Shown: piece after piece, positions 47,290-59,454 of the stretch
Numbering within the stretch: the first letter of the stretch is position 1
Layout of the letters: the number at the start of each line of letters is the position of its first letter
Source of the DNA: Cryptomeria japonica
Taxonomy: Eukaryota > Streptophyta > Pinopsida > Cupressales > Cupressaceae
Assembly: GCF_030272615.1 (NCBI RefSeq)
Contig: NC_081413.1
Location: forward strand, 721,450,367-721,514,366
DNA: 64,000 nt
Direction of reading: 5' to 3'
Notes under the pieces: generated by a model
What the model was told of the DNA's origin: nothing
The model's database searches: none
What the model saw: only the letters and a program-made list of their open reading frames with translations
Translations under genes and position numbers: made by a program

Positions 47290-47976
47290 TTTATTCTTCT
47301 TTTGCCTTGGGGGTATGCTGTGTCCATAACCTAATCCTTTTTTGTCTCTAGAAAATTGTGAAGGAGGGTCTGGTGGTTCTGTGATGCCTTCTTGATGCTT
47401 TCCTATAGGTCCTTTACTGTTGTATCCCATCCATTGCATGATTCAAAATACTTTTCCATACTGTTGTGTTGGTATGGCTATCTCCAGAGTAGCAGCTTGA
47501 ACTTCTTCCTCATCCTTGTATAGCCAACTAAGGATGTCTTTCTCTTCTAATTCATGTGCTAGTGTGGCCAATTGGATAAATTTGCCAACGAACTTGGTGA
47601 TGGACTGTGTTGATGTAGAAGGTTGGCCATGATTTTTTGGCGATGTTGGCAATTTAGATAAGCACATAGGTTTGAAAGAGTATTCTCCTATGCCTTTCTC
47701 TTTGATTTTCATCTTTTGTTTGAAATCCATGGATAAAGATTTAAGCTTTTCTTGATGATGATCCGGTGCTGAGGAAATTTGGGCTTCCCTATTGTGTGGA
47801 ACCAAGCTGTCTTGGGCTACCCCCATAGCATTGCAATGTTGAAAGGGGTTATTGTCAGCTGATATGGAAATCTCCTATCCATTATATGGGAATTTCACAC
47901 ACTAATGGTAAGTTGATGGTACTGCTTGTATTTCATGTATCCAAGGATGACCCAATAAAATATTGTATGTTAAGTC
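47290..47976 (-). pseudogene. gypsy-2 protease C-terminal half and G-patch-like region
   Basis: This is the continuation of the protease after the copia-2 insertion, with sequence like YNILLGHPWIH near 47965-47930, then 47826-47443. Downstream the segment GYNSKGPIGKHQEGI and KKGLGYGH (47440-47310) resembles a G-patch. The active-site half lies on the other side of copia-2, at 55598-55830. Confidence 0.75.
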
Positions 47977-49575
47977 TGATAACTCAATGATGAACCAATA
48001 GTACCAAACTGGTACTGAGAGGGGGGGTGAATCAGTACAAGAAAAAATACAGTCCAAAGCCAGTTGGACATCAAATACTTCAAATGACTACAAGCAGTGA
48101 TGTTAGTTGAAGCAGAGTGTAACCAATAAGACCCAAAACTGCTAAAACAATCATAAACCAGTCACTCACTAAGCTTTCCTCTTAGCTCAATACTACAATA
48201 CCATTACACCCTCATGCATGAACAAGTAAACTATTATCTAATCTTCACAACAGTTGGTTCAACATGTTTTATAGATAGGCATAAAACACAGAACCATCAT
48301 GTGCTCAACAAGTAATAACAAAGCATCACAAGAAAGAAGCATCACACATGACACACATATTTTTCACATGGAAACCCAACTGGGAAAAACTACGGTGGGG
48401 ATGAATACCCACAAGTTTCTTTTGAACTCTTTTGAAGTCCGCTCTGTTAGGAGCCTTGTCCAGGTAAAGACATTACAATAGGTTCTGCTAGGAACCAATC
48501 CTATTAGGGATCACCCGGTTAAGGGATAGCAATAATACCCGGTTAAGGGTTAAACCCGGTAGGGTCACCTTGTTAGAGGATTTCAAGAACTCAATAGCTA
48601 AAGGATCTCCAGAGCTCTATAGCTTCTCAGAACTCATTAACCTCGAGTTACCCGGTTAAGGGATTTGAATCAAGCCTATTAAGGCCACCCTGTTAGGGGA
48701 TTTTACAACAAGCCAGTTAAGGCTACCCTATTAGGGGATTTTACAACTCTTGAAGTGGTTCGAGATCAACAAGAATTACAATGATCTGATTACAACACTC
48801 AATGCTAATGCAGATCCGTTTTGGCTCCTCTTCACCTTTTGCACATTCACTTTGTAGGTATCTCTTCTCTCCTTTAGTCTGGCAAGAATCATGTATCACT
48901 TCCCTAGGATACACACACAACTTTTTCCAACAACGTTAGAAAGAAACACAACATCAACTTTATAGGAAACATATAGGTTGGTAACAAAAACCCTAAACCC
49001 TAAACCTGTTAGGTTAAGTAATTCAAGCGGTTTGATCATGACCATTAAATCATACTGCATTAAATGCAACAATCTTGATTCGATCTCAAGACGTTCTCCA
49101 TTGTCCATTATCCACCGATTTCATGGTGGCTGATAACCCATCATGCGTTATCACCGTTTGACAAACTTCACTCATTCCTGAGGTAGATAGGAATAGTCTT
49201 CTTCATGCAAGATCCTTCACGTGCATAGAGCTTATGTGGCAACATGATCTATCCTCCATTATACTGCTAACTCATCACACGACGATCACCGATTAAGTCA
49301 TACAGACTTGAGGTACTCTAACCAAAAATCCTGAAGTGGAAGCTACCTACCAACCGATAGTCATACAATGCTTCCATGTGCCGGTTCACATAACTACATG
49401 CTGGTTCATCTTGAACAAATATACTGCTTCACTTTGGCATATAAACCGGTTCATACATATGCCAGTTCCCTCTTCTCACATATCACATATGTTGGTTCAC
49501 TTCATAACACATATTGACATCAATGACAACATACAATGTCATTATGTCTTCATGCCGGTTCACATAATGCCAACA
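47977..49575 (-). repeat. copia-2 3' LTR
   Basis: 1599 bp with the same TGATAACTC...GCCAACA ends as copia-1. It contains the GGTTAAGGGATTT motif series (48500-48740) and GCCGGTTC motifs (49380-49560). Confidence 0.92.
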
Positions 49576-49588
49576 ATCTCCCCCTTTG
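49576..49588 (-). promoter_or_regulatory. copia-2 polypurine tract
   Basis: On minus CAAAGGGGGAGAT next to the 3' LTR. A second similar tract lies near 49672-49682. Confidence 0.75.
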
Positions 49589-49816
49589 GCATTGATGGCA
49601 ATATAGAAAGATATCTTCTCTACTTCACATCTTCTCCCATTTGTTGCAGATATCTTTTCACTTCACTCCTTCTCCCCCTTTGACAACAATGCCAAAGTGG
49701 AGGTACAAGCATCTTTGTTTCATCATGCTGGTCCCCTTGAGGAGTAGCATCCTTCAACACATCAATCAACCAAAAATTTGTCTTTCCAGTACCTGACTGA
49801 TGTGGAACAATTACTT

Positions 49817-51301
49817 TTAGTTCACCTCCTGAAGGGGCAATACCCCTAATTCACCTCTCAGATGCACAAATGTTGTCTTTGGGAGAGGCTTGGTGAATAT
49901 GTCTGCTAACTGCTCCTTACTGGACACATGCTCTAGTGCAATCTCTTTATTCTGAACCTTTTCCCTCAAGAAATGATACTTAAGCTCAAAATGCTTGGTT
50001 CTAGAATGTAAAACCGGATTCTTTGATATATTGATAGCACTTGTGTTATCACAGAATATACTTACCGGTTCAGATATAGGGATCTTGAAGCCTTCCAGTA
50101 CATGCTTCATCCAGATTGCCTGAGTGCAGTTCATGAAAGCTACAACATACTCCGCTTCTGCTGTAGACTGAGAGATACAACTTTGCTTTTTACTCATCCA
50201 TGAGACCAGTCTACCACTGAGAAAGAATGCACCACCGGTTGTGCTTTTCTGGTCATCCACATTACCTACCCAATCAGCATCTGTGAACACTTTCAGATTG
50301 AAATCATTGTTGTATGGGTACCATAATCCATAGTCAACTGTTCCCTTCAGATACCTAAGAATCCGCTTGACTGCAACCAAGTGGGATTCTCTTGGACTTT
50401 TCTGGAACCTTGCAGTAATGCCAACTGCATGTGCAATATTCGGTCTCCTATGCACTACATAATGCAACTTACCAATCATTGATCAGTATTCCTTCTCATC
50501 AACCAGTGTGGAATCATCCTCTTTTGTCAATTTGCAACCAGTCACCATCGATGTACCAACTGGTTTGCTATCTTCCATGCCAAAGGTTTTCAGTACCTCT
50601 TTGACATATTTGGATTGAGTGATAAAGATTCCATCTTCCATCTATTGAATCTGCAGTCCAATGAAGAACTTAATCTCTCCTATGAGTGACATCTCAAACT
50701 CTTTCTTCATCTCATCAGCAAACTCATGACTCATCCTATCATCTCCTCCAAAGATAATGTCATTAACAAAAACCTCATAGATCAAGATTTGATCTCCTTC
50801 AGACTTCAAGTAGATATTGTTATCTTCACTTGTTCTCTCAAATCCAATCATCATAAGATGGGATTGTAGGTGCTCATACCATGCCCTAGGCGCTTTCTTT
50901 AGACCATGTAGTGCTTTATGTAGCCTACATACCATATCACTGTCTTCAGATAGGGAAAACCCATCTGGTTGCTCTATATATACCTCCTCTTCAAGTTCAC
51001 CATTTAGGAATGCAGATTTTACATCCATTTAATATACTTTGAACCTTTTAAAAGCTGCATATGCAAGAAGCATACAAATTCCTTCCAATCTGCCTACAGG
51101 AGCAAAGGTTTCTTCATAGTCTTCTCCTTCTTCTTGAGCATATCCTTTGCATACCAATCTGGCTTTATTCCTAATCACTGTGCCGTCCTCATTCAACTTA
51201 TTTCTGAACACCCATTTAGTGCCAATGACATTTTTATGCTCTGGTCTAGGTACCAAGGACCATGTACCATTTTTCTCTATCTGGTCAAGTTCCTCTTCCA
51301 T
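49817..51301 (-). pseudogene. copia-2 reverse transcriptase and RNase H
   Basis: RT pieces are 51301-51029 ([37 protein letters not shown]) and 51028-50642 (MDVKSAFLNGELEEEVYIEQ, the catalytic box as FVNDIIFGG). They are separated by a TAA where copia-1 has a Gln codon. RNase H is intact at 50479-49817 with FTDADWVGN, EAEYVVAFMN and CDNTSAI, reaching the true end LADIFTKPLPKTTF. The catalytic FVDD has one Asp changed to Asn, so the RT would be inactive even without the stops. Confidence 0.92.
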
Positions 51302-51310
51302 TGCCTTGAT

Positions 51311-52591
51311 CTAGTCTTCATCTTTATGAGCCTCTTTGAATGATTTAGGCTCAAATTCAGATATCATACATGAGTTTTCTCTGATCTTTCTTCTTGTAAG
51401 GATTCCTGCATCCTTATCACCTATGATCTGCTTAGGATCATGATTCAACTTGACATACTGAGGAATGGTCTTAACTGGTTCATCTTGCTTTCCTTCCTCA
51501 TCCTTATCTTCATTAGTATTAGCATTCACCAGTTCAAAAATAATGTTACTGGTACTTGGTTGGCTAACAACCAGTTCCCAGAAGGTTTCAACCGGTTCAT
51601 TTACAAATTGCTCACTATCGGTTTCCTTAGTCTTCTCAAAGGATTCATCGACTCTTACATTGATGCTTTCCATAATTCTCTGAGTCCTATTATTGTAGCA
51701 CTTGAAAGCTTTACTCTTGGTGGAATATCCTAGAAATATTCCCTCTTCACATTTAGCTTCAAATTTGCATTGATGTTCACTCCTCTTGATGTAACAGTTG
51801 CTACCAAATACCTTAAAGTAGCTAACCATAGGTGTCTTATTGGTCCAATACTCATAAGGAGTTTTGTCCTTACCCTTTTTAATGAGTACCCAGTTCATAG
51901 TGTAGACTGCAATGCTCACCGCTTCTCTCCAAAAGGTGTGAGCTACCTTTCCTTGAATCAACATGGTTCTAGCTACTTCAACCACAGTCCGGTTATTCCT
52001 CTCTGCTAGGCCATTCTGCTGTGGAGTCCGGGGGGCAGACAGCTATCTCTTCATGCCAAATTCTTCACAATACTTTTTGAATTCACTGGAAGTGAATTCC
52101 CCTCCTTGATCAGTTCTAAGACATTTGATCCTTTTACCGCTTTCCTTCTCCACTAATGCTCTGAAAGCTTTGAATTTACCAAAAGCTTCAAACTTGTCGT
52201 TCAAGAATGTGACCCACATCATTCTTGAGAAGTCATCAGTGAGGATCATGAAGTACCTATCACCCTGGACACTTCTAGTTTTCATAGGACCACACAAATC
52301 AGTATGTACAAGATCAAGTAAGTTGTCACTAGTGAAATATTTACCTTTAAAAGTTGAGGAAGATATTTTACCCAATTGACATTCTCTACACAAGGTATTA
52401 TCCGGTTTGTTTAGCACAGACAACCCTCTAACTGCCTTGATCTTACTAGCCTTTACAATGTTATCAAATTTTACATGGCAGAGTCTCCTATGCCATATCC
52501 AGCTATCATCAAGCTTAGCCATAAGACATGTACTTATATTTGCATTCAGATGAAAAAGGTTACCTTTAGTCTGCATGCCGGTGGCCACCAA
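51311..52591 (-). pseudogene. copia-2 integrase with GAG-pre-integrase zinc region
   Basis: The zinc region is intact (WHRRLCHVKFDNIVKASK, CRECQLGK). The core follows with [18 protein letters not shown] and [14 protein letters not shown], then a TAG near 52043. The frame resumes with the catalytic Glu segment AERNNRT and VAHTFWREAV (51985-51311), and the C-terminal GIFLGYSTKSKAFK. It therefore keeps D, D and E and lacks the 89-bp duplication of copia-1. One stop (TGG to TAG type) follows at about 51310. Confidence 0.9.
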
Positions 52592-53908
52592 TTTACCATA
52601 TTTTCCTTTGATTCTGCAAACTCCATTCTTGAATTGCAGAGTGAGGCCACTGTCATTTAGCTGGCCAACACTTAGAAGGTTGTGTCTGAGACCATCAACC
52701 TAGTACACATTGTCAGCACTGCTCTTTCCATTAAGAGAGATGGACCCTCTGCCTTTAACCATGCAAGGTGCATCATTGCCAAAGCGAACCACACCACCAT
52801 CATACTCCTCCAAGGTTAGAAACTTGCTCTGGTCACCTGTCATATGATGAGAACAACCATTGTCAATGATCCACTCATTGGAATTATCAAACCGGGAGAC
52901 AAGGGCCTTCTTGTTTGCCACATCTTCCTTTACAACAAAAAACACAATGTCTTCATTCTCTTCATCTTCTGATTCCTCATCTGTGACACCTTCATCAACT
53001 GCTACAAAATAGTTTCTCTAGTTTCCTCCTTTGAATTTCCTGAACCTTTCCGGTTTATCCTTGTTGTCACTATTAGGACACTTCACAGCAATATGTCCTA
53101 TTTGGTTACGGGAAAAACATTTCAAAGGGAGCTTACCTTTGTATTTACTAGTTCCTTTTGGAAATTTCCTGGCAAGAAGAGCTTCAAATTCCATCAGAAA
53201 TTCTTCATCATTCATTTCTCTATTCTGATTAGGTTCCCCACTAGTGCTAACCTCTTTTCCTTTCCTGGATGGTATAACGGAGGCTCTAAATGCTGATTCT
53301 GTCTTTTGAACACTGCCATCAAAACTATTCAGTTCATAGGCTATCAACTTGGCTATGATGGAGTCCAAGGACACCTTAGACTTCTCTATTGATCTTAGCT
53401 CCTGAATAGTAGCGACCCTTATTGCATAGACCGACAACAAGGATCTTAGGACTTTACTTACCACAGTGGAATCTTCTATTTTTCCACCTGCACTCTTGAT
53501 TTCTCCAACAACTGTTTTGATTCTTACTCCATACTGTTGAATGGTCTCCGCTTCAACCATCCGCATGTCTCTAAACTTCCCTCTTAGGCTTTCTTCCTTA
53601 GCTTGTTTTACATGCTCATCACCACCATATATATTTTCAAAAGCATCCCATACCTCTTTGGGATTTGCCTTGTCCTGAATGCCAATAAATTCAATGTCAG
53701 ATAAACTACTAATGAGGGCTTCCATGACTTGCCCATTTTCTTGTATCTCTCTCTTTTGGTCATTGGTGAGAGTACCGGTAGGAACAACATATATATTTTC
53801 AACATAACTCCAGTGCTGAACACCCATGCTTTTGATGAATATCTTCATCCTATCTTTCCATATACTGAAGTTTTCCCTATTAAACTTGGGACCTTCCCTC
53901 TTCATCAT
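52592..53908 (-). pseudogene. copia-2 gag and protease
   Basis: Gag is one open frame of 296 codons (53908-53018). It starts MMKREGPKFNRENFSIWK, passes through ETIQQYGVRIKTVVGEIK, and reaches the zinc knuckle CFSRNQIGHIAVKC, where the second Cys is Arg. After a stop the protease frame (52945-52700) shows WIIDNGCSHHMTGD (the Ser of DSG changed to Asn) and LNGKSSADNVY. Comparison with copia-1, which has lost the other Cys, shows independent decay of the two copies. Confidence 0.9.
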
Positions 53909-53964
53909 TTGACTAGGATCTTTTCCTCAAGCGGTTAAGCTTACAACACAGAGGACCTGGAGGT

Positions 53965-53976
53965 GCTCTGATACCA
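53965..53976 (-). promoter_or_regulatory. copia-2 primer-binding site, initiator tRNA-Met
   Basis: TGGTATCAGAGC on minus, two bases (AT) after the 5' LTR. It is the standard copia PBS. Confidence 0.93.
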
Positions 53977-53978
53977 AT

Positions 53979-55597
53979 TGATAACTCAATGATGAACCAA
54001 TAGTACCAAACTGGTACTGAGAGGGGGAGGGTGAATCAGTACAAGCAAAAATATAGTCCAAAACTGGTTGGACAACAAATACTTCAAATGACTACAAGCA
54101 GTGATGTTAGCTGAAGCAGAGTGCAACCAGTAAGACCCAGGACTGCTAAAACAATCATAAACTGGTCACTCACTAAGCTTTCCTCTTAGCTCAATACTAC
54201 AATACCATTACACCCTCATGCATGAACAGGTAAACTATTATCTGATCTTCACAAGAGTTGGTTCAACATGTTTTATAGACAGGCATAAAACACAAAACCA
54301 TCATGTGCTCAACATGTAATAACAAAGCATCACAAGACAGAAGTATCACACATGACACACATATTTTTCACGTGGAAATCCAACTGCAAAAAACCACAGT
54401 GGGGATGAATACCCACAAGTTACTTTTGAACTCTTTTTAAGTCCGCTCTATTAGGAGCCTTGTTCGGTTAAAGACATACAATAGGTTCTGCTAGGAACCG
54501 ATCCTGTTAGGGATCACCCGGTTAAGGGATAGCATTAATACCCGGTTAAGGGTTAAACCTGGTAGGGTCACCTAGTTAGAGGATTTCAAGAACTCAATAG
54601 CTAAAGGATCTCCAGAGCTCTATAGCTTCTCAGAACTCATTAACCTTGAGTTACCTGGTTAAGGGATTTGAATCAAGCCTGTTAAGACCACCTTGTTAGG
54701 AGATTTTACAACAAGCCAGTTAAGGCTACCCTGTTAGGGGATTTTACAACTGTTGAAGTGGTTAGAGATCAACATGAATTACAATGATCTAATTACAACA
54801 CTCAATGCTAATGCAGATCCGTTTTGGCTCGTCTTCACCTTCTGCACATTCACTTTATAGGTATCTCTTCTCTCCTTTGGTTTGGCAAGAATCAAGTATC
54901 ACTTCCCTAGGACACACACACACAACTTTTTCCAACAACATTAGAAAGAAACACAACATTGACTTTATAGGAAACATACAGGTCGGTAACAAAAACCCTA
55001 AACCCTAAACCTGTTAGGTTAAGCAATTCAAGCGGTTCGATCATGATCGTTGAATCATACTGCATTAAATGCAACAATATTGAATTGATCTCAAGATTTT
55101 CTCCATCGTCCATTATCCACCGATTTCATGGTGACTGATAACCCATCACACGTTATCACCTTTGACAGACTTCGCTCATTCCCGAGGTAGATAGGAATAG
55201 TCTTCTTCATGCAAGATCCTTCACATGCACAGAGCTTACGTGGCAACATGATCTGTCCTCCATTATACTACTAACTCATCACACGACGATCATCGATTAA
55301 GTCATACAGACTTGAGGTGCTCCAACCAAAAATCCTAAAGTGGAAGCTACCTAGCAACCAGTAGTCATACAATGCTTCCATGTGTCGGTTCACATAACTA
55401 CATGCCGGTTCATCTTGACATGCCGGTTCATCTTAAACAAATATACTGCTTCACTTTGGCATATAAACCGGTTCATACATATGCCAGTTCCCTCTTCTCA
55501 CATATCACATATGCCGGTTCACTTCATAACACATATTGACATCAATGACAACATACAATGTCATTATGTCTTCATGCTGATTCACATAATGCCAACA
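53979..55597 (-). repeat. copia-2 5' LTR
   Basis: 1619 bp, same ends and motifs as 47977-49575. It has an extra 18-bp tandem copy (55400-55417 and 55418-55435) absent from the partner LTR, so it arose after insertion. Confidence 0.92.
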
Positions 55598-57957
55598 AAG
55601 TCTATGTCTAAGACTTGGCACATAGTGTCCCTTTATATTGGTCCTACCTGAATAGGTAGTATTACTATTCCCTTGGATGATCTCTCTTCATAATCATATG
55701 CCTTGATGGTGATCTTTTTGTGTGGATTAATAGACTGCTAAGAGAAGCCTAATGCACGGATAAGTTTTAAGGTACAAATATTGAGACCAACTCCTCCATC
55801 TATTAATACTCTTTTGACTCGATGTTTCTAGACTACTACTTCAATATGAAGGTGAGTATTATGTGGATGCGCAAAGAGATATTATCCTATTTGGAAAAGG
55901 TGAGATTATGAGGCCCTTTCATATGAGCCACCATGGCTTGAAATTTGTCAATATCTAGATCTTGAGGTACATTGGTTTCAATGAGTGCTTTCTCTAAAAT
56001 GTCCTTATGTTTTGGTGAGAGTTTGAGCAACTCAAGTATCGATATTTGAGCAGGAGTTTTCCATAGTTGACTTACCAAATCATATTGAGTCTTGGGGAGG
56101 ATGGTTGTTGTTGACGTATGTCCTTTCAATACATATTTTTGAGCTCTGGTGGTTACATTGATCAACTCATATTCATGTTTGTCTTTGATTTTAATGACAT
56201 TTACTTGGTTGTCATATGTCGATATATGATTGATGGTGTTGTTGTATACGTGATTTATGTGACCTCCTCTGGTATCGTTTGATAATGAAGATCCTTCCTT
56301 GTTGTAATTTGGAAGAGGATTTTTAAATGCGTCATGATCACCATTTGTTTTGAGACCATCGACCATTAAATCACCTCTATCAATCATGTCTTGAACAATG
56401 TTTTTAAGCCTCATGCAATCGTTTGTTTGATGTCCTTTGTTTTGATGAAAATCATAGAAGTGTGAGTCATTCCACCAAGGTGGTTTGACCTGGGTTACAA
56501 AGTTGTTTATGGTTGGAAATGTGATGATCTTGTTTGCCAGGAGTTCTCGGAATTCTGATTCTAAGGATTTGCCCCAATGGTGTGTAGATGCGTCTATTTG
56601 GAAAATTGTTGGTGTTACCCCTTTGATTTGGGTTAGTTCCTCGATTAGTGTTGCTTTGGGAATTGTTGTTGGTATTTGGATTTGAATGTCCCTGATTGGT
56701 ATTTTGCGAATAAGTGTTAGTGCCTTGGTTAACACCCTTTTGATTTTTGTTAGCTTGCGGATTACCTGATAAAGCCAATACTGGTTGTTTAGGCTTCATG
56801 TCATTAATATCAACTCCTCCCTCATGAACATTTTTGTTGCGGGTCCAAAATTTGGATTTGTCTACAATGTTGTTATTTTGGTTGTTAAAGTTTGAGGAGT
56901 TATTTCCTTCCTTAAAGAATTTTAGAGTTCCTTTCTTGACGCAGGCTTCCTCTACTTGGATGTCATTCTCGATTAGATGGGATGCATTGGAGCTTGAGTT
57001 GATAACTCATCTCAGTATTTAGATTTTCAATAAAGATTTCCATCTTTTCTTTTTCAGGCACATCTCGAGGATATCTCGAAACCATACGTCTCCACCATTG
57101 TAAAAACACCATGAATGTCTCATTGTTTTTTTGCTTGGTATTACATACATACAACATTGTGATTGCGTGTTGGATATTATAGGAGTATTGTGTGATAAAT
57201 TTGTTGACCAACTCATTGAAGCATATGATGGGAGGTGTAAGTTTAGACAGCCACTACATTATTTGCCCTCCCAAACTTCTTGGGAATAGCCTCATCAAAT
57301 AAGTGTCATCATGAGCAAATTCAAGGATCATGGTACAAAACTCTTGAACATGATCGTAGGGATCACTCTTACCATCACACTTATCATATTTGGGTATATC
57401 TAAATTTGGGGGAAAAGGTATCATGTTTAATCTCCTGTCAAAAGGTTAAGGACAAATTTCATTTAAGGAATATCATACTATGGTCCCCTGTTGCATGTCC
57501 TATATTTGTCTTTGCAACATTTGCATTTGTTGTGTAAGAGAAACCATGGAAAAGGTTCTTCTCTTTCATTATTCCTAGTTCGGGCATGAGTGTGTTCTAG
57601 TATGTTATGTTGTTCAGGTATGTTTTGTTCAAGGTCACATGTTTCCTCTTCTCTCTGTTGTTCTTGATAAGCGTAATTTTGAGACCTTGTCCTAAAGATT
57701 TCAGTATCAAAATCTTCAGGAAGTCTAACTCCTTTGCTTGTTAGCATGAGAATGTATTTTTCTTTGTCAGCTTCTATGAGTCTTTCCATGAGTTTTTGGA
57801 ATGAGGGGTTTTCTTGACATTCTTGAATAAGCTCCTCAGTGATCTTTGTTTTCCCTAGATCAATATAATCAAATGAGTTTGATAATCTTCGACCCGTACT
57901 TGATTTTGGTTGTGGTTTACTTTGCTTGTTTTGTTGAGAGCGAGTGGTAGTGAGCAT
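55598..57957 (-). pseudogene. gypsy-2 gag and protease N-terminal half
   Basis: Gag starts at ATG 57957, directly after the ORF1 stop. The first part (57957-57478) reads RRLSNSFDYIDLGKTKITEE and ECQENPSFQKLMERLIEADK. The Gag core follows (LDIPKYDKCDGKSDP, then 57211-56963 FITQYSYNIQHAITM, VPEKEKMEIFIENL). Next come a Gln/Asn-rich segment, a damaged knuckle (FYDFHQNKGHQTNDCMRL, first Cys lost) and a linker AQISILELLKLSPKHKDIL (56735-55887). The protease active site LIDGGVG is near 55800, and the domain is cut by copia-2 at 55598. Confidence 0.87.
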
Positions 57958-58344
57958 CTAATAGAAAATTTCCATGACAAAGGGGACAAACTCTTCTTCT
58001 TGTTGTTGTTCTGGGGTTGGTGGTTTAAATCGAGCTATGTTATAAGTGATGCAAACTTCTGGGAAGAAAGCAGGGTTGATTTTTCCTCCACGATTTAACT
58101 GTTGATTGAATGCTACTTTTTGATGAAAAGCTCTACTTCTTAATGGTTCTCTATCAAATTTGTTTGATTTTCCTTGAAGATATAATTGCATATGATGGAG
58201 AAACGTGCGATGTGATTTGAAGAGTTGATGATTTATGTAGAGAAATTTGTTTCGTTTGGCAAGTGTTTTGGAACTAAGTTGTCGTTTCTTTAACTTAGTT
58301 TTGTGCTGAAGACTGTTTCTTCTCAAAATATGAGGAGTGGTCAT
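57958..58344 (-). CDS. gypsy-2 ORF1, intact 128-residue protein upstream of gag
   Basis: This open frame runs from ATG 58344 (MTTPHILRRNSLQHKTK) to TAG 57960-57958. The next three bases are the gag ATG. The N-terminal third is very basic (KTKLKKRQLSSKTLAKRN). The middle carries LYLQGKSNKFDREPLRSRA, and the C-terminal part is GGKINPAFFPEVCITYNIARFK with a short acidic tail. No known domain is recognised. gypsy-1 has the same protein, frameshifted, with the same start and a TGATG junction to gag. Extra ORFs before gag are known in Ogre elements. Expression or function here is not shown. Confidence 0.65.
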   Translation of the reverse strand: MTTPHILRRNSLQHKTKLKKRQLSSKTLAKRNKFLYINHQLFKSHRTFLHHMQLYLQGKSNKFDREPLRSRAFHQKVAFNQQLNRGGKINPAFFPEVCITYNIARFKPPTPEQQQEEEFVPFVMEIFY

Positions 58345-58744
58345 ACACAAGTGATCAATGGTTTCCTTCGATTGTTTGGATTGAGATACATCATTTGAAA
58401 ACTTAAGCCTACTTTTACCAAGTAGAGGTTTAGATTCGCCTCCACGACAAAGTGCGTCAAATGATATGGATAAGAGTTTCCCGATATGGAGACTCGATTT
58501 GACGACTTAAGTTTAAACTAGGTATGTTTGGTTGATGGAATCCATTTAGTTGGTGGACCTTTTGATCAATGTGATGATGTTACCTGATTTTGATCTAGCT
58601 AGTTTTTAGTTTTGACAAATGTTATTCTAAGGATGCTTGCTGAATTGTTGGAATATTTTCTCTGATGTTCTAGTTCAAATGTTGATTGATGAGTTCAACT
58701 AAGGATCCAAAAGGTTATTGAAGGTTGACGATAAAATTTTCCTA

Positions 58745-59120
58745 AAATGCTCAGTTTTACTCTTTGTTTCTCTAGATTTTACCTATGTGCTAAGAAAGAG
58801 ACCGGATGCGCTACTGTATGATCTAGATTCACTATTTCAAGACACCTATGTGCTAAGCTTCCTGTGCTACACACTAACTCAGAGTTTTGAAATTTTTTTT
58901 GACAGGAATGATCGAGCGCTATTATGTCTTGACTATGCGCTAAAGTTATTACTCAAAGTGCTAAGGTTTGCCCCCAATGTGCTAGACTGATGTTTGAAAG
59001 TGCTAATATGGTAGCACAAAGCGCTAGTGAAATGTTTGTCAATTTTTTCAGACTTTTATGTGCTATTTTAAAGGGTTAGTGTGCTATGTTTTGGCTGGTA
59101 CGTGCTAAAGTATGCTCTAG
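58745..59120. repeat. ATGCGCTA-like motif array, gypsy-2 leader (proximal)
   Basis: About twelve copies of TATGCGCTAA variants (ATGTGCTAAG, GTGCTAT, AAGCGCTAG) on plus, irregularly spaced. The orientation is opposite to the array at 38240-38710. Confidence 0.7.
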
Positions 59121-59438
59121 ATGTTCTAGGAGATTGCTCCTACACGTTAAACTTCTCTATTTACTCTGTTTTTGGCTTTTGTGGAAACCTTCAACACTTG
59201 TTTGATTTTGATGGATGATTTTCTGAAAATATAAATTGCAAACACATCATGAAAGAGACAACCAATTTTTGCCTATGCTAAATAGATAGTGTATGTTCTA
59301 TGAAGATGTGTTCAAATCCCCAATGTTTTCACAGGTTTGGACACAAAGAATACAAATCAGATAGACTCTTTATTTAAGGGTCATCAACAATACCATATCC
59401 CACTAGTCTCGATACTCCATCAGCTCAAACAGTCGTTT

Positions 59439-59454
59439 CACCCCCTAGGGGGTG
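59439..59454. promoter_or_regulatory. Perfect 16-bp palindrome in the leader
   Basis: CACCCCCTAGGGGGTG. It is placed in the conserved leader block; gypsy-1 has a degenerate form at 11372-11387. In retroviral RNAs such palindromes act in dimerisation, but that role here is a guess. Confidence 0.5.

Larger units (their letters stand above)
47977..55597 (-). mobile_element. copia-2: Ty1/copia element with both LTRs
   Basis: Length is 7621 bp. LTRs are 47977-49575 and 53979-55597. It is flanked by a perfect AAGTC duplication (47972-47976 and 55598-55602). The uninterrupted site is AAGTC at 7936-7940 in gypsy-1, so the insertion splits the gypsy-2 protease. It is the same family as copia-1 but an independent insertion. 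Coding parts are complete in order but carry several stops. Confidence 0.93.
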
